This document shows, in pieces, positions 10,046-21,297 of a stretch of DNA of 64,000 bases. Below the pieces are notes generated by a model. That model saw nothing but the letters and a program-made list of their open reading frames with translations. It did not search any database and was not told where the DNA came from. The translations under genes and the position numbers were made by a program. Within the stretch, counting starts at the first letter, position 1. Every line of letters begins with the position of its first letter. The stretch spans positions 1 to 64,000 of the forward strand of contig JASJFT010000180.1 of NCBI GenBank assembly GCA_030770425.1, in the 5' to 3' direction. The DNA comes from Darksidea phi. Lineage: Eukaryota; Ascomycota; Dothideomycetes; Pleosporales; Lentitheciaceae.

Positions 10046-13000
10046 ATGGAGGACATCCACGGCGTCGACGTCTCGTGGCTGCATCATTCCACACGAGGTA
10101 AGCAGATACCCGGGACGCTACCCTTCTACCCGGAGGTGTCGGAGAGGCAGTACCTGGCTAATCCCGTATCTCACCACAGATCATCACCATCGCCAGCAGA
10201 CTCCATCGTCACCCAGTCCCGCGAAAGACGCTCGTCCCCGCGCCTCGTCGCACGACAGCCTTCCCCACACCGAGCGCAAGACACCCGAGCCCGCTCCCGC
10301 TGTTCAGCAGCCCTTTCTACCATCTCCCGTACTCGCTCCGCCGACATCCGCGCAAAGGATTCCAAGCAAGCGTCCTACACTACTTGGCCGAGCGAGCTTC
10401 GACAAGTCTGGTAGTGTCACGCCACCCGACTCCAAGCCCAGCTCGCGCAAGAATTCTTGGATCTCTACTATCAGCTCCAAGTTCTCTTCGCAGAACTCGC
10501 CCGCTCAGACCACACATGCGCAGGCCCAGGGGTCGCCTGCTCCTACAAACGGCGCGCATGGCACTACGTCACAGGCCAATGGCGCCCTGAACGGTATACG
10601 GGCCGCAGCGAACGATAGTCACACGGGCCATGAGCCATATGTCCCCCAACCACCCAAGGGGTCCTTCATAGGCAATGCGTTGCGACGCCTGTCTTCTGGG
10701 ACTCAGGTCGGAACAACTGGAAAGGTGACACCGAATGGGGGTGTTTGCCCAAGGAAGGTCCTGAACATCGACCCAAACAGGAACAGATGCCTAGTACCGG
10801 AGTTGAATGCAAATCAGCTGCGTCGCGTGGCCTTTTGTGTGGACGTTGAAATTGCAGGTGGTCCAAGATACAACGACGATGTGGATACAGAGGAAAAGAA
10901 GAAGAAGAAGGACAGGAAGTCAAAAGAGCGAGGGGAAGGCGAGGCTCTTAAGCATCCCGAATGTGTCGCCCGGGAAAAAGATAAGGAAGGTATCGCCGAT
11001 GTTACCCCAATCCCAGAAGCGATGATAACTGAGGAAACGCCAAATGCAGAGGGCGCCGTATTAGAGGAGGAAAAGAAGGAGACGAGCAGGAAGAAAGAGA
11101 AAAAGAAACGGTCCGAAGCTGAGCGGAAAGAACGAAAGGAGAAGAAGCGACGCAAAGCCGAAGAGAATGGTTCTATACCCCTGGAGTTGACCAGGGACGA
11201 AGACGAAGGCAGTGCCGACGCTACAGCAGATACGTTGGGGAAGAATACGCCAAAACATCAAGATCGCCCGACGACAGATCCCCTACGAATATACCGCAGA
11301 TGTTGCCAGCTGCGAGAGACGCCGATACTCAAGAGAATCAGTGACCAGCTCTCCGCCCCATCAGCATGCCCACTCATTACGCCAGGAGTTGTCACTTGCT
11401 TGAATCTCACAGGATCCAGATTGCAGCTCGCCGATGTTGTTACGCTCTCGGACTGGCTGGCTATCGTTCCCGTCAAGAAACTTTTCCTGGAGGATGCAGA
11501 TCTAAACGACGAAAAGCTTCGCGTCTTATTAGCAGGACTGCTTGCAGCCAAGGTCCCCGAATCTCCAAGGAGACGGCGCGCTAGCCTAGAGGATACGAAA
11601 AAGCCGTCCATCAACGCCGACGAGCGTTCTGGGGTGGTGAAGAAGCTCGTTCTGAAGAACAACCCGAAAATCACAGCAGTGGGCTGGGGACACATCGCGC
11701 TTTTCATTTACATGTGCAAATCGTTGGTAGCGCTCGACGTGTCGATGAATCCCTTCCCGGACCCATCCCAAACATTGTCACCTAAGACAACAAACACATC
11801 TCACGGGCCTTCTAATGGGCAACAAATCTCTTCCAAGGGTATTGCCGAGGTGTTCTCGAAAGCCATCTCCGAGAGGCTAGGAGGGTCTACGCTAGAGGAG
11901 CTTCTATTGTCTGAGTGCAACCTCACTTCTACCGGCATAAGAAAAATCATTGACGGCTGTGTGATCAGCGGCGTCCAGCGACTGGGTCTCGCCGGCAATG
12001 ACATAGATGACGAGGGACTTGGTCATGTTATTCACTATATTCGATCTGGAGTGTGCCAAGGGCTGGATCTTGGAGGCAATGCCATCCGTGACTCAATAGG
12101 ACGGCTTGCCGAATGCTTCACCAAGGATTGTCCGTTGTGGGCGTTGAGCCTTGCAGACTGCGATCTTACTCCCGACTCTCTAAAGACGCTATTTCCTGCT
12201 CTGGTTGCTCTTCCCTCGTTCCGTTTCTTGGATCTCTCGCACAACAGGGACCTTTTTTCCCATCAAACATCGCTCTGCCTCCTGCGGAAATATATCACGC
12301 ATTTCAAGGAATTGAAGCGAATACATCTAGCGGACGTATCGCTAACGCCAGCGGAGGCGATCGGCATTGCAGAGATATTACCGGAATGTGCACATATTGC
12401 GCACGTCAACATATTGGAGAATCCGCAAATATCTGCTCTTGCCACAGCAACCGACGAGGAGGCTCAAGAAGAAGCTGCTGCTCTGTACGCCTCGCTTACG
12501 GTAGCCGCCAAGATATCTCGTACCCTCATCTGCATTGATATCGATGTGCCGGCACCTGAAACGAACGAAATTGTCAAAGCCCTGGCGAAACAGGTTGTTG
12601 CGTACTGTCTTAGGAATATGGAAAACTTCTCAGAAATACCAGAGCTTAAGCCGGGACAGAAGGAGGTTGATATGCCTGATGTGCTCATGCATATCGTCGG
12701 GGATAAGGATGACGGTGCTACAAGTGTCGACAATGATTCGCCAGCCCCGGACGAGGATTACATAGTTGGGGGTACAGGTGTCGCCAAGGCTCTCAGCTAC
12801 TGCTTACTCCAGAAAGCCACCGACCTTCGTAGGCAATCTCTTCCTGCAAGCGGCACGATGACCCCAAGGAGCAACAGAGGCCAAGACCTAGAGGAATTGA
12901 GTAGGGCTAAGACTATGTCAAAGATTCTCCTTGAGAATGCACGCAATATCAGGCAGAGACTGCAACCGGTGTTATTAAGAGAGGCTCGAGCAGGCAATGA

Positions 13001-13710
13001 CATGGCATATCGTAAGTTTCCATCCCTTTGTATGATAGATGTCACATTACTAATTTTTACCAGGGAGACTCCTTTTCTTAGATCAAACCCTCCAAGGCAT
13101 GATCCAAAGGTTCGAGGACGAATATCCCGAGACACGTCTGCAAGCCACCGATACCGCCTCCACGCACAGTTCGATCCCCAGCACCTCACCTGCAGCCTCG
13201 ACCGACCTCACGCTCTCAACAAGCATCACCGACACCGGCGCCCAAGACAGTGACGAAGACGAACCAAAAGCGTTGCGCTCCCGTCATAACTCTGACGTCT
13301 CGCTGGCCTCGCGGGCCCAGACCCTCGAGGAAGGCCGTTTACACCGTCTTGGCCACCGTGTTCGCACAGAGCTGTTGAATCCCTCCCTCCCGTCTTCATC
13401 TGACTCTCCCCACGCTAATGTCTCTGGCTCCAATGACGATAAGAACATGCCCAAGCATCTTCTGGCTCTGCGTGAGTACTTTTATAAGTACAGCGGGGAG
13501 GAGTTGAAAGATATGGCGGAAGGGGTCGGCTGGGAGAAGGCGTTCGATCGTATAGTCGAGAATGCAGGTGAATTGAAGAGGCTTGAAAGGGAGAACCCCG
13601 AAGAGTTCGCTAAATTCAGAGAAAGCCAGATCGCGGCGCTTAAGAATCGCAATCCACAAGTCATCTTTGATGGGAAAGAGAAGGCGGATGATTGCGCCGT
13701 TGAAGACTAG
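10046..13710 (+). CDS. Leucine-rich-repeat protein, Mhp1-like (putative cell wall biogenesis protein)
   Basis: Three exons read as 10046-10097, 10180-13011 and 13064-13710, giving about 1176 residues. The first exon codes MEDIHGVDVSWLHHSTR. Then come a Ser/Pro/Thr-rich region (SKPSSRKNSWISTISSKFSS), a basic and acidic Lys/Glu-rich stretch (about 11000-11170), and the segment DPLRIYRRCCQLRETPILKR. From about residue 410 a series of leucine-rich repeats follows (VTCLNLTGSRLQLADVVTL, LEELLLSECNLTSTGI, VQRLGLAGNDIDDEGLGHVI, LWALSLADCDLTPDSL). The last exon continues RRLLFLDQTLQGMIQRFEDE and a serine-rich tail. Fungal proteins of this architecture are often annotated as Mhp1; yeast Mhp1 is linked to microtubules and cell wall, but similarity to it is limited, so function is inferred. 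The frame of the second exon stays open across the 52-base intron, but leads to a short alternative tail. Confidence 0.82.
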
Positions 13711-14271
13711 ATTGGGAGACGATGGAGGTTTTGCTTGTATCATCTAGATTGATATAGGTCTTTTGTTTGTTGCGCATCTTGTTGCGTTTGAGCGATCGTA
13801 GCTTTCTTCATCTTTAAGTTTTGTACATTAAAACAGTCTTGTCTTATTTTTAGCTCTTCGTTAGTCTTTTGATATGGCGCATTGATACCCGGCTTGGGGA
13901 TGGGATGTCAAAAGACCGGTGGACGCATGTCAAGTATGCTACTTACATTGTCCTTCACGTTCTTCGAAAGCCGTTTACTCGACTATCAGTTCCATGGATC
14001 TACCTTCCACAAAACTGAAGTTGCCCGCTCTTACCAGAGCTGAAGAAAAGGGGCAACCACCACTCTGTTTGTTGTCTATGCCGGTAATCCGGTGATAGCA
14101 GGTGCCGATGCGCCCTCCCATGTCTTATCTTCAACTCTTCCTCCCACAAATGCAGACATTCCTCACCCCCGTTCCCAGTTCTATCGTTTCGTCTTCTACA
14201 TCGCCACATCACTATAACGCTTTTCACATCGCTACGACAATTTCACCGATCATCGTCAGCCATCACTCGCT
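13711..14271. other. Intergenic stretch, no supported gene
   Basis: It contains the 3' flank of the leucine-rich-repeat gene (T-rich with TTGTACATTAAAA) and the promoter of the next gene. The last 150 bases are C/T-rich, typical of fungal 5' leaders. Confidence 0.5.
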
Positions 14272-16293
14272 ATGGCGAACTCGGAAGACCAAAGTCCCCG
14301 TCGCCGCCCCTCAGTCAAGACTCTTTATCGAAAGACTCTTCATGTGTTGCAGCTGAAGGAGTCCTTCAAGGATAGATGGCAGGCGTTTGAGAAGAATGAT
14401 GCACAGAGCACCCCGCCTATGCCTACTCGTCAGCCTCCGCCTCCGCCTTTGAATTCGCCGCCAGTGGTTCCCACGCGAGGAGCTTCTGTGCATCCAAAAT
14501 CTCCGTCACCAACAGTACCACTTCTCACGGGTTCACCTCCAAGTACCCCACCCCCGACGCCAGCCCCATCGCCTGCGCCTCCGCGTCCGAAAATAGATCG
14601 ACTTCCAGTATCACCACCCCAGACGCCTACCCCGCCACCTAATCCACTGCCCAGTCCGCCACCCAATCCACTGCCCAGTCCGCCACCCAGTCCGCGACCA
14701 GATCAGCCCCCGAAGCCCAGAGATGGCAAACAACCTCTCCTCGACAGCGACGATGGGGCTGTGCATCCCCTCCCAACTACCAGCGTACGTACCATCAAAA
14801 ATAGCGAGTCGACTGGAGGACAGATTATGAAGAGGCGTGGGGCAATATCGCGGAGAGGTAATCGCAGCGTGAGCTCTTCGGAAAATGGCACAACCTGGGA
14901 TCCGTATATTGTGGCTGCTTCGCCGCAGCCGCAGAAGAACAAGGAGCTCGTCAAGCCCACAGTGACGGGCGGTCCGCACGAAGACGCCCAGTCGGAGATT
15001 CACAACTACCAAACGGTGCGCTTCTCGTCTTCGCCGGTGATTTGCGAAGACGAGGAGCCGCAGAAAGGGCCGTTGGACGTTTCAGGTGCCAATCCGTCAG
15101 GGTCCGATCGCACTGCTGTTGAAGACGAGCAACTACCGTCCAACTCGCCCAAGCAGCCAAGAGAAGAAAACAAGCCATACCACGAGGCAGCCTGGATTAT
15201 CCGCCGACGTGCTACGAAAGCCTCGCAGGCCAACCTGTTTCACGATCGCATTGAGCAGGTGCCACTTTTGAAAGCTGTTGGTCGGGTAGCTGCGCAAAGA
15301 TATTACACCGTCGAGTATCGTGGCCCAGCAAAAGGTGTCGCGACCGATTCTAATACCCGTCCGAACATCATGAGCGTCGCTTTCCTGGTGTCTGCTCAAC
15401 ACGAGATGTTCCGCAAAGAGATACTAGTGGGAAAGGGCGAAGTGATCAAGCAAAATCATCTCCTGTCCCTGGCGTACGGCAACAGTGAGATTAACATACT
15501 TCCCGAAGCCAAAGTCCTTGTCTACACCTTGGATAACGCACCCTGCGTAATCCACATGGAACACTACCTAAAGTCGACTCTGCATAGTCTGGCTACCATT
15601 TCCGAAGGGGTACACTCGTGTGGAGTTGTTTCCATACAGCCAAAGCAGCTGAAGCACTGGACGAAAAAGGGGGCTCCACTTGAGTGGTGGACGACGGACC
15701 TCATCGTCTTTTTGAGAGATCCGGAAAATAGCCCAATCGAACCGATCATGGAGCTCATCAACAAGTACGGAAAGGTGCATGTGGACGGCATCAAGATGGA
15801 CCCAGGCAGCGCAACCGTATTTGGCACACTCAAATTCGGCAGCCACCGTACCGGCATACTAGTCATACCCAGCCAGCCCATCGAGGCGGCGCTCACCTGC
15901 TGGCGGATGCTGATCATTCGCTACCTGTACGCCTACATGGGCTTGAGGGTACCCAGGCACCTCGTTTCAGACGCAAAGCCACTCCCCTCGCTCATCGAGT
16001 CCGCAGCAAATATACCGGCTAACACGGAAGCTTTCCGCGCGGGGAAAGTTGTGCTGATGAGCAAACATAGTGATGCTTATTTCAGTTACCATCACGGCCG
16101 CGATGAGTTGACAAGGCTGTCGGAGAGCGATGCTTGGGCTAGGTTTGGGACGCCGGATGGGGGTGGAGCATATTGGGTCCAGGACAAGGTGAGGTGTCGG
16201 CCATTTACACTGAGGGCGGAGGATTTGGAGAGGCGCGAGGAAATAGAGGGCGGGTATATGTCGGAGGCGTCAAATGCATCAGATGAGAAGTAG
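14272..16293 (+). CDS. Uncharacterised protein with proline-rich N-terminus
   Basis: A single-exon frame of 673 residues starting MANSEDQSPRRRPSVKTLYR. Residues about 50-155 are strongly proline-rich with repeated NPLPSPPP and PPTPAP motifs, likely disordered or SH3/WW-binding. A serine-rich linker follows. From about residue 300 to the end the sequence looks globular: AAWIIRRRATKASQANLFHD, EWWTTDLIVFLRDPENSPIE, HRTGILVIPSQPIEAALTCW, LIIRYLYAYMGLRVPRHLV. No signal peptide or clear transmembrane segment is visible and I do not recognise the family. Its C-terminal half is well formed and intronless, so it is a real gene. The following gene is convergent. Confidence 0.85.
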   Translation: MANSEDQSPRRRPSVKTLYRKTLHVLQLKESFKDRWQAFEKNDAQSTPPMPTRQPPPPPLNSPPVVPTRGASVHPKSPSPTVPLLTGSPPSTPPPTPAPSPAPPRPKIDRLPVSPPQTPTPPPNPLPSPPPNPLPSPPPSPRPDQPPKPRDGKQPLLDSDDGAVHPLPTTSVRTIKNSESTGGQIMKRRGAISRRGNRSVSSSENGTTWDPYIVAASPQPQKNKELVKPTVTGGPHEDAQSEIHNYQTVRFSSSPVICEDEEPQKGPLDVSGANPSGSDRTAVEDEQLPSNSPKQPREENKPYHEAAWIIRRRATKASQANLFHDRIEQVPLLKAVGRVAAQRYYTVEYRGPAKGVATDSNTRPNIMSVAFLVSAQHEMFRKEILVGKGEVIKQNHLLSLAYGNSEINILPEAKVLVYTLDNAPCVIHMEHYLKSTLHSLATISEGVHSCGVVSIQPKQLKHWTKKGAPLEWWTTDLIVFLRDPENSPIEPIMELINKYGKVHVDGIKMDPGSATVFGTLKFGSHRTGILVIPSQPIEAALTCWRMLIIRYLYAYMGLRVPRHLVSDAKPLPSLIESAANIPANTEAFRAGKVVLMSKHSDAYFSYHHGRDELTRLSESDAWARFGTPDGGGAYWVQDKVRCRPFTLRAEDLERREEIEGGYMSEASNASDEK

Positions 16294-16480
16294 GCCTTAC
16301 ATACGCGCTAATTCCGGTTATTGTTGCGTTCATAGGGATTTTTTGGTCGCTCGGCTAGGTTATTGGTTTGGTGATTAGGTACGCTCTATTCATGACTCTC
16401 AAATACAGCTATCCCTTCAACCCTGAGTATCTAGGGCCGACAATATAGAGTGCTCTCTCGCTGTCTCATTTCTAGTCATC

Positions 16481-17096
16481 TTACTCCTTCGTCTCCCTAG
16501 CCCTCTCAGGATCCCTCAACATGCCTTCGTTCCACCTCGGATCCTCACTCTCCCCCACCGGCGCCCACCCAAGCTGAATCTGCATAACCTTCTGATCCCA
16601 ATCCTTAGTAAAACTCCTCACCTTCCCTTGCTCAATCTCAAAAATAGCTGCCGCCCACCAGCGCGCCTTCCTTGGCGGATCGCTCTTCTCGATGCCCTTG
16701 TACGGTTCCCCACAATGACTTCCACTAGCTGTATACCTCAACAGCACTTGGCTATTCTTAGCCCAGGCTTGGTCGAACTGCTCGATGTGCAAGTCTGACA
16801 CGGAGGCCATTACTACGGAGTGCGATTGCGCGTAGTCCATGGGGGTTTTGCAGCCGGGGAAGGTCGACGGCGACCAGAACCAGGAGTCGGCGTGACAGAG
16901 GTGTTTTACTGAGTCGCCGCCTTTGTTTTTGGTGGGCGAATAGGCTATTGACATGTACTCTTTTGCGATGGCGATGTTGCGCTGAGATTGGTTAGATTGT
17001 CTTATTATAGAGGTGCCGTGTATTGGTCGAGTGTACCTCTTCTTCGGGCGTCTGCTCCGTCGACAGGATTGTGGGCGGTTCTTCTCTGTTCGACAT
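16481..17096 (-). CDS. NTF2/SnoaL-like fold protein
   Basis: Two exons (17096-17037 and 16981-16481) give 186 residues. The start MSNREEPPTILSTEQTPEEE is followed, after a 55-base intron with a CTAAC branch site, by RNIAIAKEYMSIAYSP. Features in keeping with a SnoaL-like/NTF2-like cone are an N-terminal helix, WFWSPSTFPGC, then a strand pair SQVLLRYTASGSHCGEPYKG and RWWAAAIFEIEQGKVRSFTK, which matches the typical sheet of the family (a tolerance to ligand and reporting of intent such as ecological polyketide cyclase cannot be deduced). The substrate is unknown. Members range from polyketide cyclases to non-enzymatic folds. It lies next to a broken permease, a secreted protein and a P450, so a former metabolic cluster is possible but unproven. 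Confidence 0.7.
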
Positions 17097-17364
17097 GATT
17101 GATCTTGCTTCTTCTCTTTTTACAATGGCGTCTTTCTGCTCCAAATGAATATCTGATCTTTAATCGTGGAACTGGGCCAAAGGTATTTTATGTTATGAAG
17201 TGGGGGGAAGTCGGGAGTCTATGAGGTCGCGATGACATCAATATTGTGATCTGATTGGCTGACTGGTGCTCCGCGCGGAATGCATTCCATAGACCCGTTA
17301 TGCTGAAGTATATTGCGATATGTTGCGTTCTATGCAAAAACCAATGCTTTTCGTTCCCATGATC

Positions 17365-17830
17365 CTATTCTGGCTTGACCAAGGACACCGGCGCAACGTA
17401 CGAATGCTTCGCTGGAACAAAGTATGTGATCACCGCCACAATACTCAACACGCCGAACATGGGAATGGCCCAGCCCCTATCCACAGATGCTAGATTGGGC
17501 GTCATAGGGAATAACGAGGCGACTAATGCAACGACTAGGAAGATAAGCGCAAGATCATTGATGAACTTTCCCCATTTGCCCAAGCTGAAGCGACGCAAGC
17601 AGCGGGACGGATCCCTGGTGTACCATTATCTTCTCAGGTCGGGATGGGGACGTTCTGGCGGAGTGGCCAGCTCTGAGGAGCACCACGGGAATGGACAAAC
17701 CCATGCGATACGCTGAGACGCGAACGGGCGGTATCGTCGACGCCATCAAGAACGCCGCGTGTTTCAGAGACTGCAAGCAGAGACGCGCGGAGAGTTCCTT
17801 ATGATGGAAGTCCAAGCCGATCATGATTTC
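17365..17830 (-). pseudogene. Amino-acid/GABA permease C-terminal remnant (APC family), frameshifted
   Basis: The minus strand encodes RRFSLGKWGKFINDLALIFL, then a hydrophobic helix, a second helix (WAIPMFGVLSIVAVITYFVP) and AKHSYVAPVSLVKPE, all typical of the C-terminus of fungal APC amino-acid permeases. The preceding membrane segment (TIPPVRVSAYRMGLSIPVVLL) is present but in a different frame, and the linking loop is scrambled with a stop. No upstream membrane segments or start codon could be found. I read this as a truncated, decayed copy; a badly assembled gene is the alternative. Confidence 0.6.
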
Positions 17831-17879
17831 CCTGGAGGCTTGTTTTTACGCCACTTGATCGCCGTCACTTCGCATTATG

Positions 17880-18200
17880 GACCCACAGCTTTGGACAAGG
17901 TCTGGAGATTTGACGAACGTGATCGGCGTCCCCGAGGCTTCAAGTACCTGAGGACAGTTTGAAGTTGAGACCGCCGGAGCATCCAACGAATTCGGCGACA
18001 ATGTTGTCGCAAGGGAATCCGGTTATAACGAGTCGGGCTGGTTCGAAGCCTGCGAGGTAGGCGAGAGGGCAGTCGGGGGATAGTAGTAGCGACGAGAATG
18101 TCATTTTGTTTTGGAGATCCAGTACTCTGTGCGGTACGATGAGGCGTCGCCGTATTCACGGCCATAGAAGACACCACTGCAATTGTAAACTAGGCCTCAA
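17880..18200 (-). other. Possible decayed coding fragment
   Basis: A minus-strand frame starting near 18099 reads MTFSSLLLSPDCPLAYLAGF followed by EPARLVITGFPCDNIVAEFV and stops after about 60 residues; an adjacent frame upstream carries a readable stretch ending in EYWISKTK. It looks like a piece of a protein but no family is recognised and no start-to-stop model works. It may belong to the same decayed region as the permease remnant. Confidence 0.25.
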
Positions 18201-18399
18201 TAGCTCACGCTCTATGTATTGAACTATAAAGATGCAACGTTGGGTACCGCGGTGCTTAACTTTTCTTTTACTTAAGATTTTTTCAAGATTTACCGCGCAA
18301 CAGCTCTTCAGCACGCACACAGCACACCGACATAATTTTTGTGTTCAACCTTTGGCCCTATTACTGTACTCCTCAGTGCCCTACCCATCCCCGGCGAAC

Positions 18400-18939
18400 C
18401 TACATTCCATCATCCTTTCTACCACCCTCTAACCCCGCGCACCAATAATCCGCTACACATTTACCCCTCAAATCATCCTCTCTGATCCTTATCGCCGTCA
18501 CTCCGTCTTTGAAACACACATACTCCTCATCGTCAAGCTTGACACCCCCTGCAATGGCTCCCTTCGTAAGCGTCTTCGCATCCCTTGCAATGTCCGCGCT
18601 GAACACCTTATCTCTCCAAACCTTAGCTTTCCACTTCACACCCTCCCATGCCTCTGGGGGCTGGCTGATGAGTGCAGCTCTATTTGGTTTGGGGGTGCCG
18701 GAGTCGGGGTCCCTGTCGGCGTCTTTGATAGGCTTGCGGAAGTAGGCGACGGCGGTGAAGTTTTGGGCGGCTGCGGGTGGTCTGTCGTCGTCGTTGTTGC
18801 GGGTGCGGGGGACACAGGTGACAAGGTAGATGTTGTGGGCTGAGGCTTCAGCTAAAGACGTCGCGGGTGTATCGGTTGGGAGTGCCGTGGTGAGTGGCAG
18901 GATGCCGAGCGCGATAGTTGCAATGGCAGCGAACAGCAT
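18400..18939 (-). CDS. Small secreted protein of unknown function
   Basis: Single exon, 179 residues from the ATG at 18939. The start MLFAAIATIALGILPLTTAL is a clear signal peptide with likely cleavage near ALPTD. I chose this ATG because the frame upstream adds a polar, basic stretch that would bury the signal peptide. The mature part contains IYLVTCVPRTRNNDDDRPPA, AVAYFRKPIKDADRDPDSG and ends with KCVADYWCAGLEGGRKDDGM. Four cysteines are present (CVP, VCFKD, KCVA, WCAG), enough for two disulfides. No family recognised. It is probably extracellular; a role in host or environmental interaction is only a guess. Confidence 0.75.
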   Translation of the reverse strand: MLFAAIATIALGILPLTTALPTDTPATSLAEASAHNIYLVTCVPRTRNNDDDRPPAAAQNFTAVAYFRKPIKDADRDPDSGTPKPNRAALISQPPEAWEGVKWKAKVWRDKVFSADIARDAKTLTKGAIAGGVKLDDEEYVCFKDGVTAIRIREDDLRGKCVADYWCAGLEGGRKDDGM

Positions 18940-19514
18940 AATGGTTATCTCTCCTCGACGCTTAATTTGCCTTGGGCGGTGCGGAGAGGTGAAGTGGAAA
19001 AGATGAGAGACGTAGTTCCTGGTGTCTTTTGGAGACACATATAGTGACCATCGTTCCTGCGACTTTCGGTCCTAACAGAGCGAAAATCGGTTCCAATTAT
19101 TAGACGAGAAGCCGCAATCTAGTCTAACAAGAAAAGTCTCCGGTTCTTGGTTGTCGGTGTGAGCTGAAAGTCGGGCAGTTGATGACAGGTAATTAAAACC
19201 ACGTGTAGTCTATCAAATGCCGACCCTAATATAGAAGGCTGGCCAAGTCTTTCAATACAACAACAATTTGAGAAGGGCGCCACGACTACGAGCGCTTCAG
19301 TGGTTGCGCGGAATACGAGCTGTAGATTTGAAGTCGTATATGCCGTGAAGTCAAAGAGCCGAACACGAATAAATTGATTACACCGCGTGGAAGATGCACT
19401 GCAGATCCGTTCCGCCGAACGATGGGACGTCGATATGCCAGCATGGAAAAGCTTGTTCAGATGCTCCGGTTCCTGCATGCATTGGGGCGACAAAGCCTGC
19501 GCACTTCGCTTCGG
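18940..19514. other. Intergenic stretch, no supported gene
   Basis: This holds the promoter of the small secreted protein and the 3' flank of the P450 gene. Nothing else is recognised. Confidence 0.45.
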
Positions 19515-21297
19515 CTATTTCGATTTCTCGCCGGGCCTACGCTTCCTGATGCGTATAGCGATCTGGTCTAATGGCATAACCGTACCGTATGCGACCCCCG
19601 GCACAGGAGGCAAAACCTGCTCAACATCGTCAAGATCACAGAGCTGGATCTCAAACTCGGTCAACAGAACTGCGAGCGTGGCTGCTTGACATATTTTGGA
19701 GAGTGCGCGTCCAGGATGCGAGGATTGGTCACCGCCAAATGGGATGTGCAACGAAGCTAAGCCCTCGAGACTGAATGTTCCAGTTGCAATGTCGTCCTTT
19801 CGCCTTCTGCTCTGTCTCATCGGAGTAGATTGGTCTGGAATCAGAAACCTTTCCGCCCAAAACTCTTCAAGAGGGCGCGTAACAGTGTGCGGTCGCGCTC
19901 TGGTCCACTGCTCAATATTAAGACCAAGATCATGTGAGAACATAACGACGGATGTTCCGTTTGGTATCGTCCAGCTGTCATCTAACTTAAGATTGCCGCC
20001 TTCGTTAGTTCGTATTGTTCGAGTCGCCGTTCTAAGACGACCGATTTCGGCGAGGAGAGATTCGATTATGGGTAAATTAGCGATCGCTTCCATGTTGTAG
20101 ACCCCGGACTCCGGGTTGTAATAACGCGCAATCTGGGAATTGAGGTATTTGGCCAGGACTGGATTTCGGAAGACTTCGACAATGCTCCAAATTCCGGAAG
20201 GCACAGTTGCGCAATTCGCACTAAGTAGTTAGAATGAGGAGATCTCCAAGAGGTTCAGAATAGCGCATACCTCTGCATGACGCTCAAGGCCTCCGCAGCT
20301 CTTGCTTGATAGTTGAAGGTTGGCATCTTCGAGAACACTTCATCGCGTTCTTGAATATATTTGGAGCCTCTGCTCTCGTCCCACACTGGGTCATCCTCCC
20401 CGACTTTTGCAAAGTCTGTGCCGCCATGGGTGGCCTGTAACCACTTTTTGAGGCCTTCAAGAAGACGATCCCGAACATCATATATGGAAGATACCGTGAA
20501 GCGTGGCAATCCGGGGATAAAGTGTTCGACATTTGCCTCGAACTTCCAGAAATCTTGGGTGGTCTTGGGGTACTGCTTCAGCAACGCGGAGCCGAAGACC
20601 GTTTCAGTGGTAGCTCTGGCAATCTCGGTCTGAAAAAAGGACCAGATGTCCTCTATCTGGGTCCAGGAATCCGTTTGGAACATCTTATTTGACATATTGC
20701 GACGGAATGTTGAAATATAGATTTCGGAGAGCGAAAGAAGAGCTGGACCGGTCAGATGCTTCTGAGGTAGATCAAAGTGTGCACGATTGATCTGAATGCT
20801 CTCTTCATTTTTGGTGCCGAGGCATCTGTAGCTTCCGATGGTTGCCTTCGGAGCACCCAGGACTTTGTCGTACATCTCTGTTCGTTGGAAATTCGTCGTT
20901 AACCGATCTGATGCCTCCAAGATCTTCTGAACGTGATGACGGTCTCGAACGACCACGTAGGAAAGCCTTCCAGCTTTGACGACAAAAGGTCCGTGATTGC
21001 CATATTGTTCGCTACCAATGGTCAATATTTCTCCCAAATAAGAATAGGGGTCGCTAACATGTAAGACGCAAAGTACGTAGCCGGTCGAGAAATCAGGCCG
21101 ATCGCGTGATACAGGCCCGGTATCCAATAAGGAACAGTCGGTGGAGTCTTCCCCGAAGCCTTGCTCTTTGTTTTCCGGTAGAAGATGGTCGTTGATAAGT
21201 AGTATGTAAGGACTGGAAATACAACAAAAAAGGAAACAGTCAGTGGCACGGCCTGCCGCTGGAAGAGCTCGGCGAGCCAGCTCAGAGCGGAGCCCAT
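19515..21297 (-). CDS. Cytochrome P450-like protein lacking the heme-ligand cysteine
   Basis: Three exons (21297-21059, 21011-20271, 20220-19515) give 561 residues. The N-terminus has a membrane anchor (VPLTVSFFVVFPVLTYYLST) and the proline hinge PPTVPYWIPGLYHAIG. Then come YGNHGPFVVKAGRLSYVVVR, the I-helix region ANCATVPSGIWSIVEVFRNP (like CYP7/CYP8-type P450s, which have N/T-P-x-x-W rather than AGxDT), the K-helix ExxR as EIGR, and FWAERFL in the PERF position. The heme-binding loop reads HIPFGGDQSSHPGRALSK where family members have FGGGxxxCPGR: the invariant cysteine is His (codon CAT) and a conserved Gly is Asp. The rest is intact with no stops, so the gene may encode a pseudoenzyme or be newly inactivated. 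Substrate unknown. Confidence 0.88.

Noticed and set aside
13012..13253. Read-through end of the leucine-rich-repeat gene without splicing the last intron
   Set aside because: The spliced version restores RRLLFLDQTLQGMIQRFEDE and a long conserved C-terminus; the read-through gives a short unrelated tail.
18020..18045. GGTTCGAAGCC as tRNA B box
   Set aside because: No A box, acceptor stem or other arms around it.
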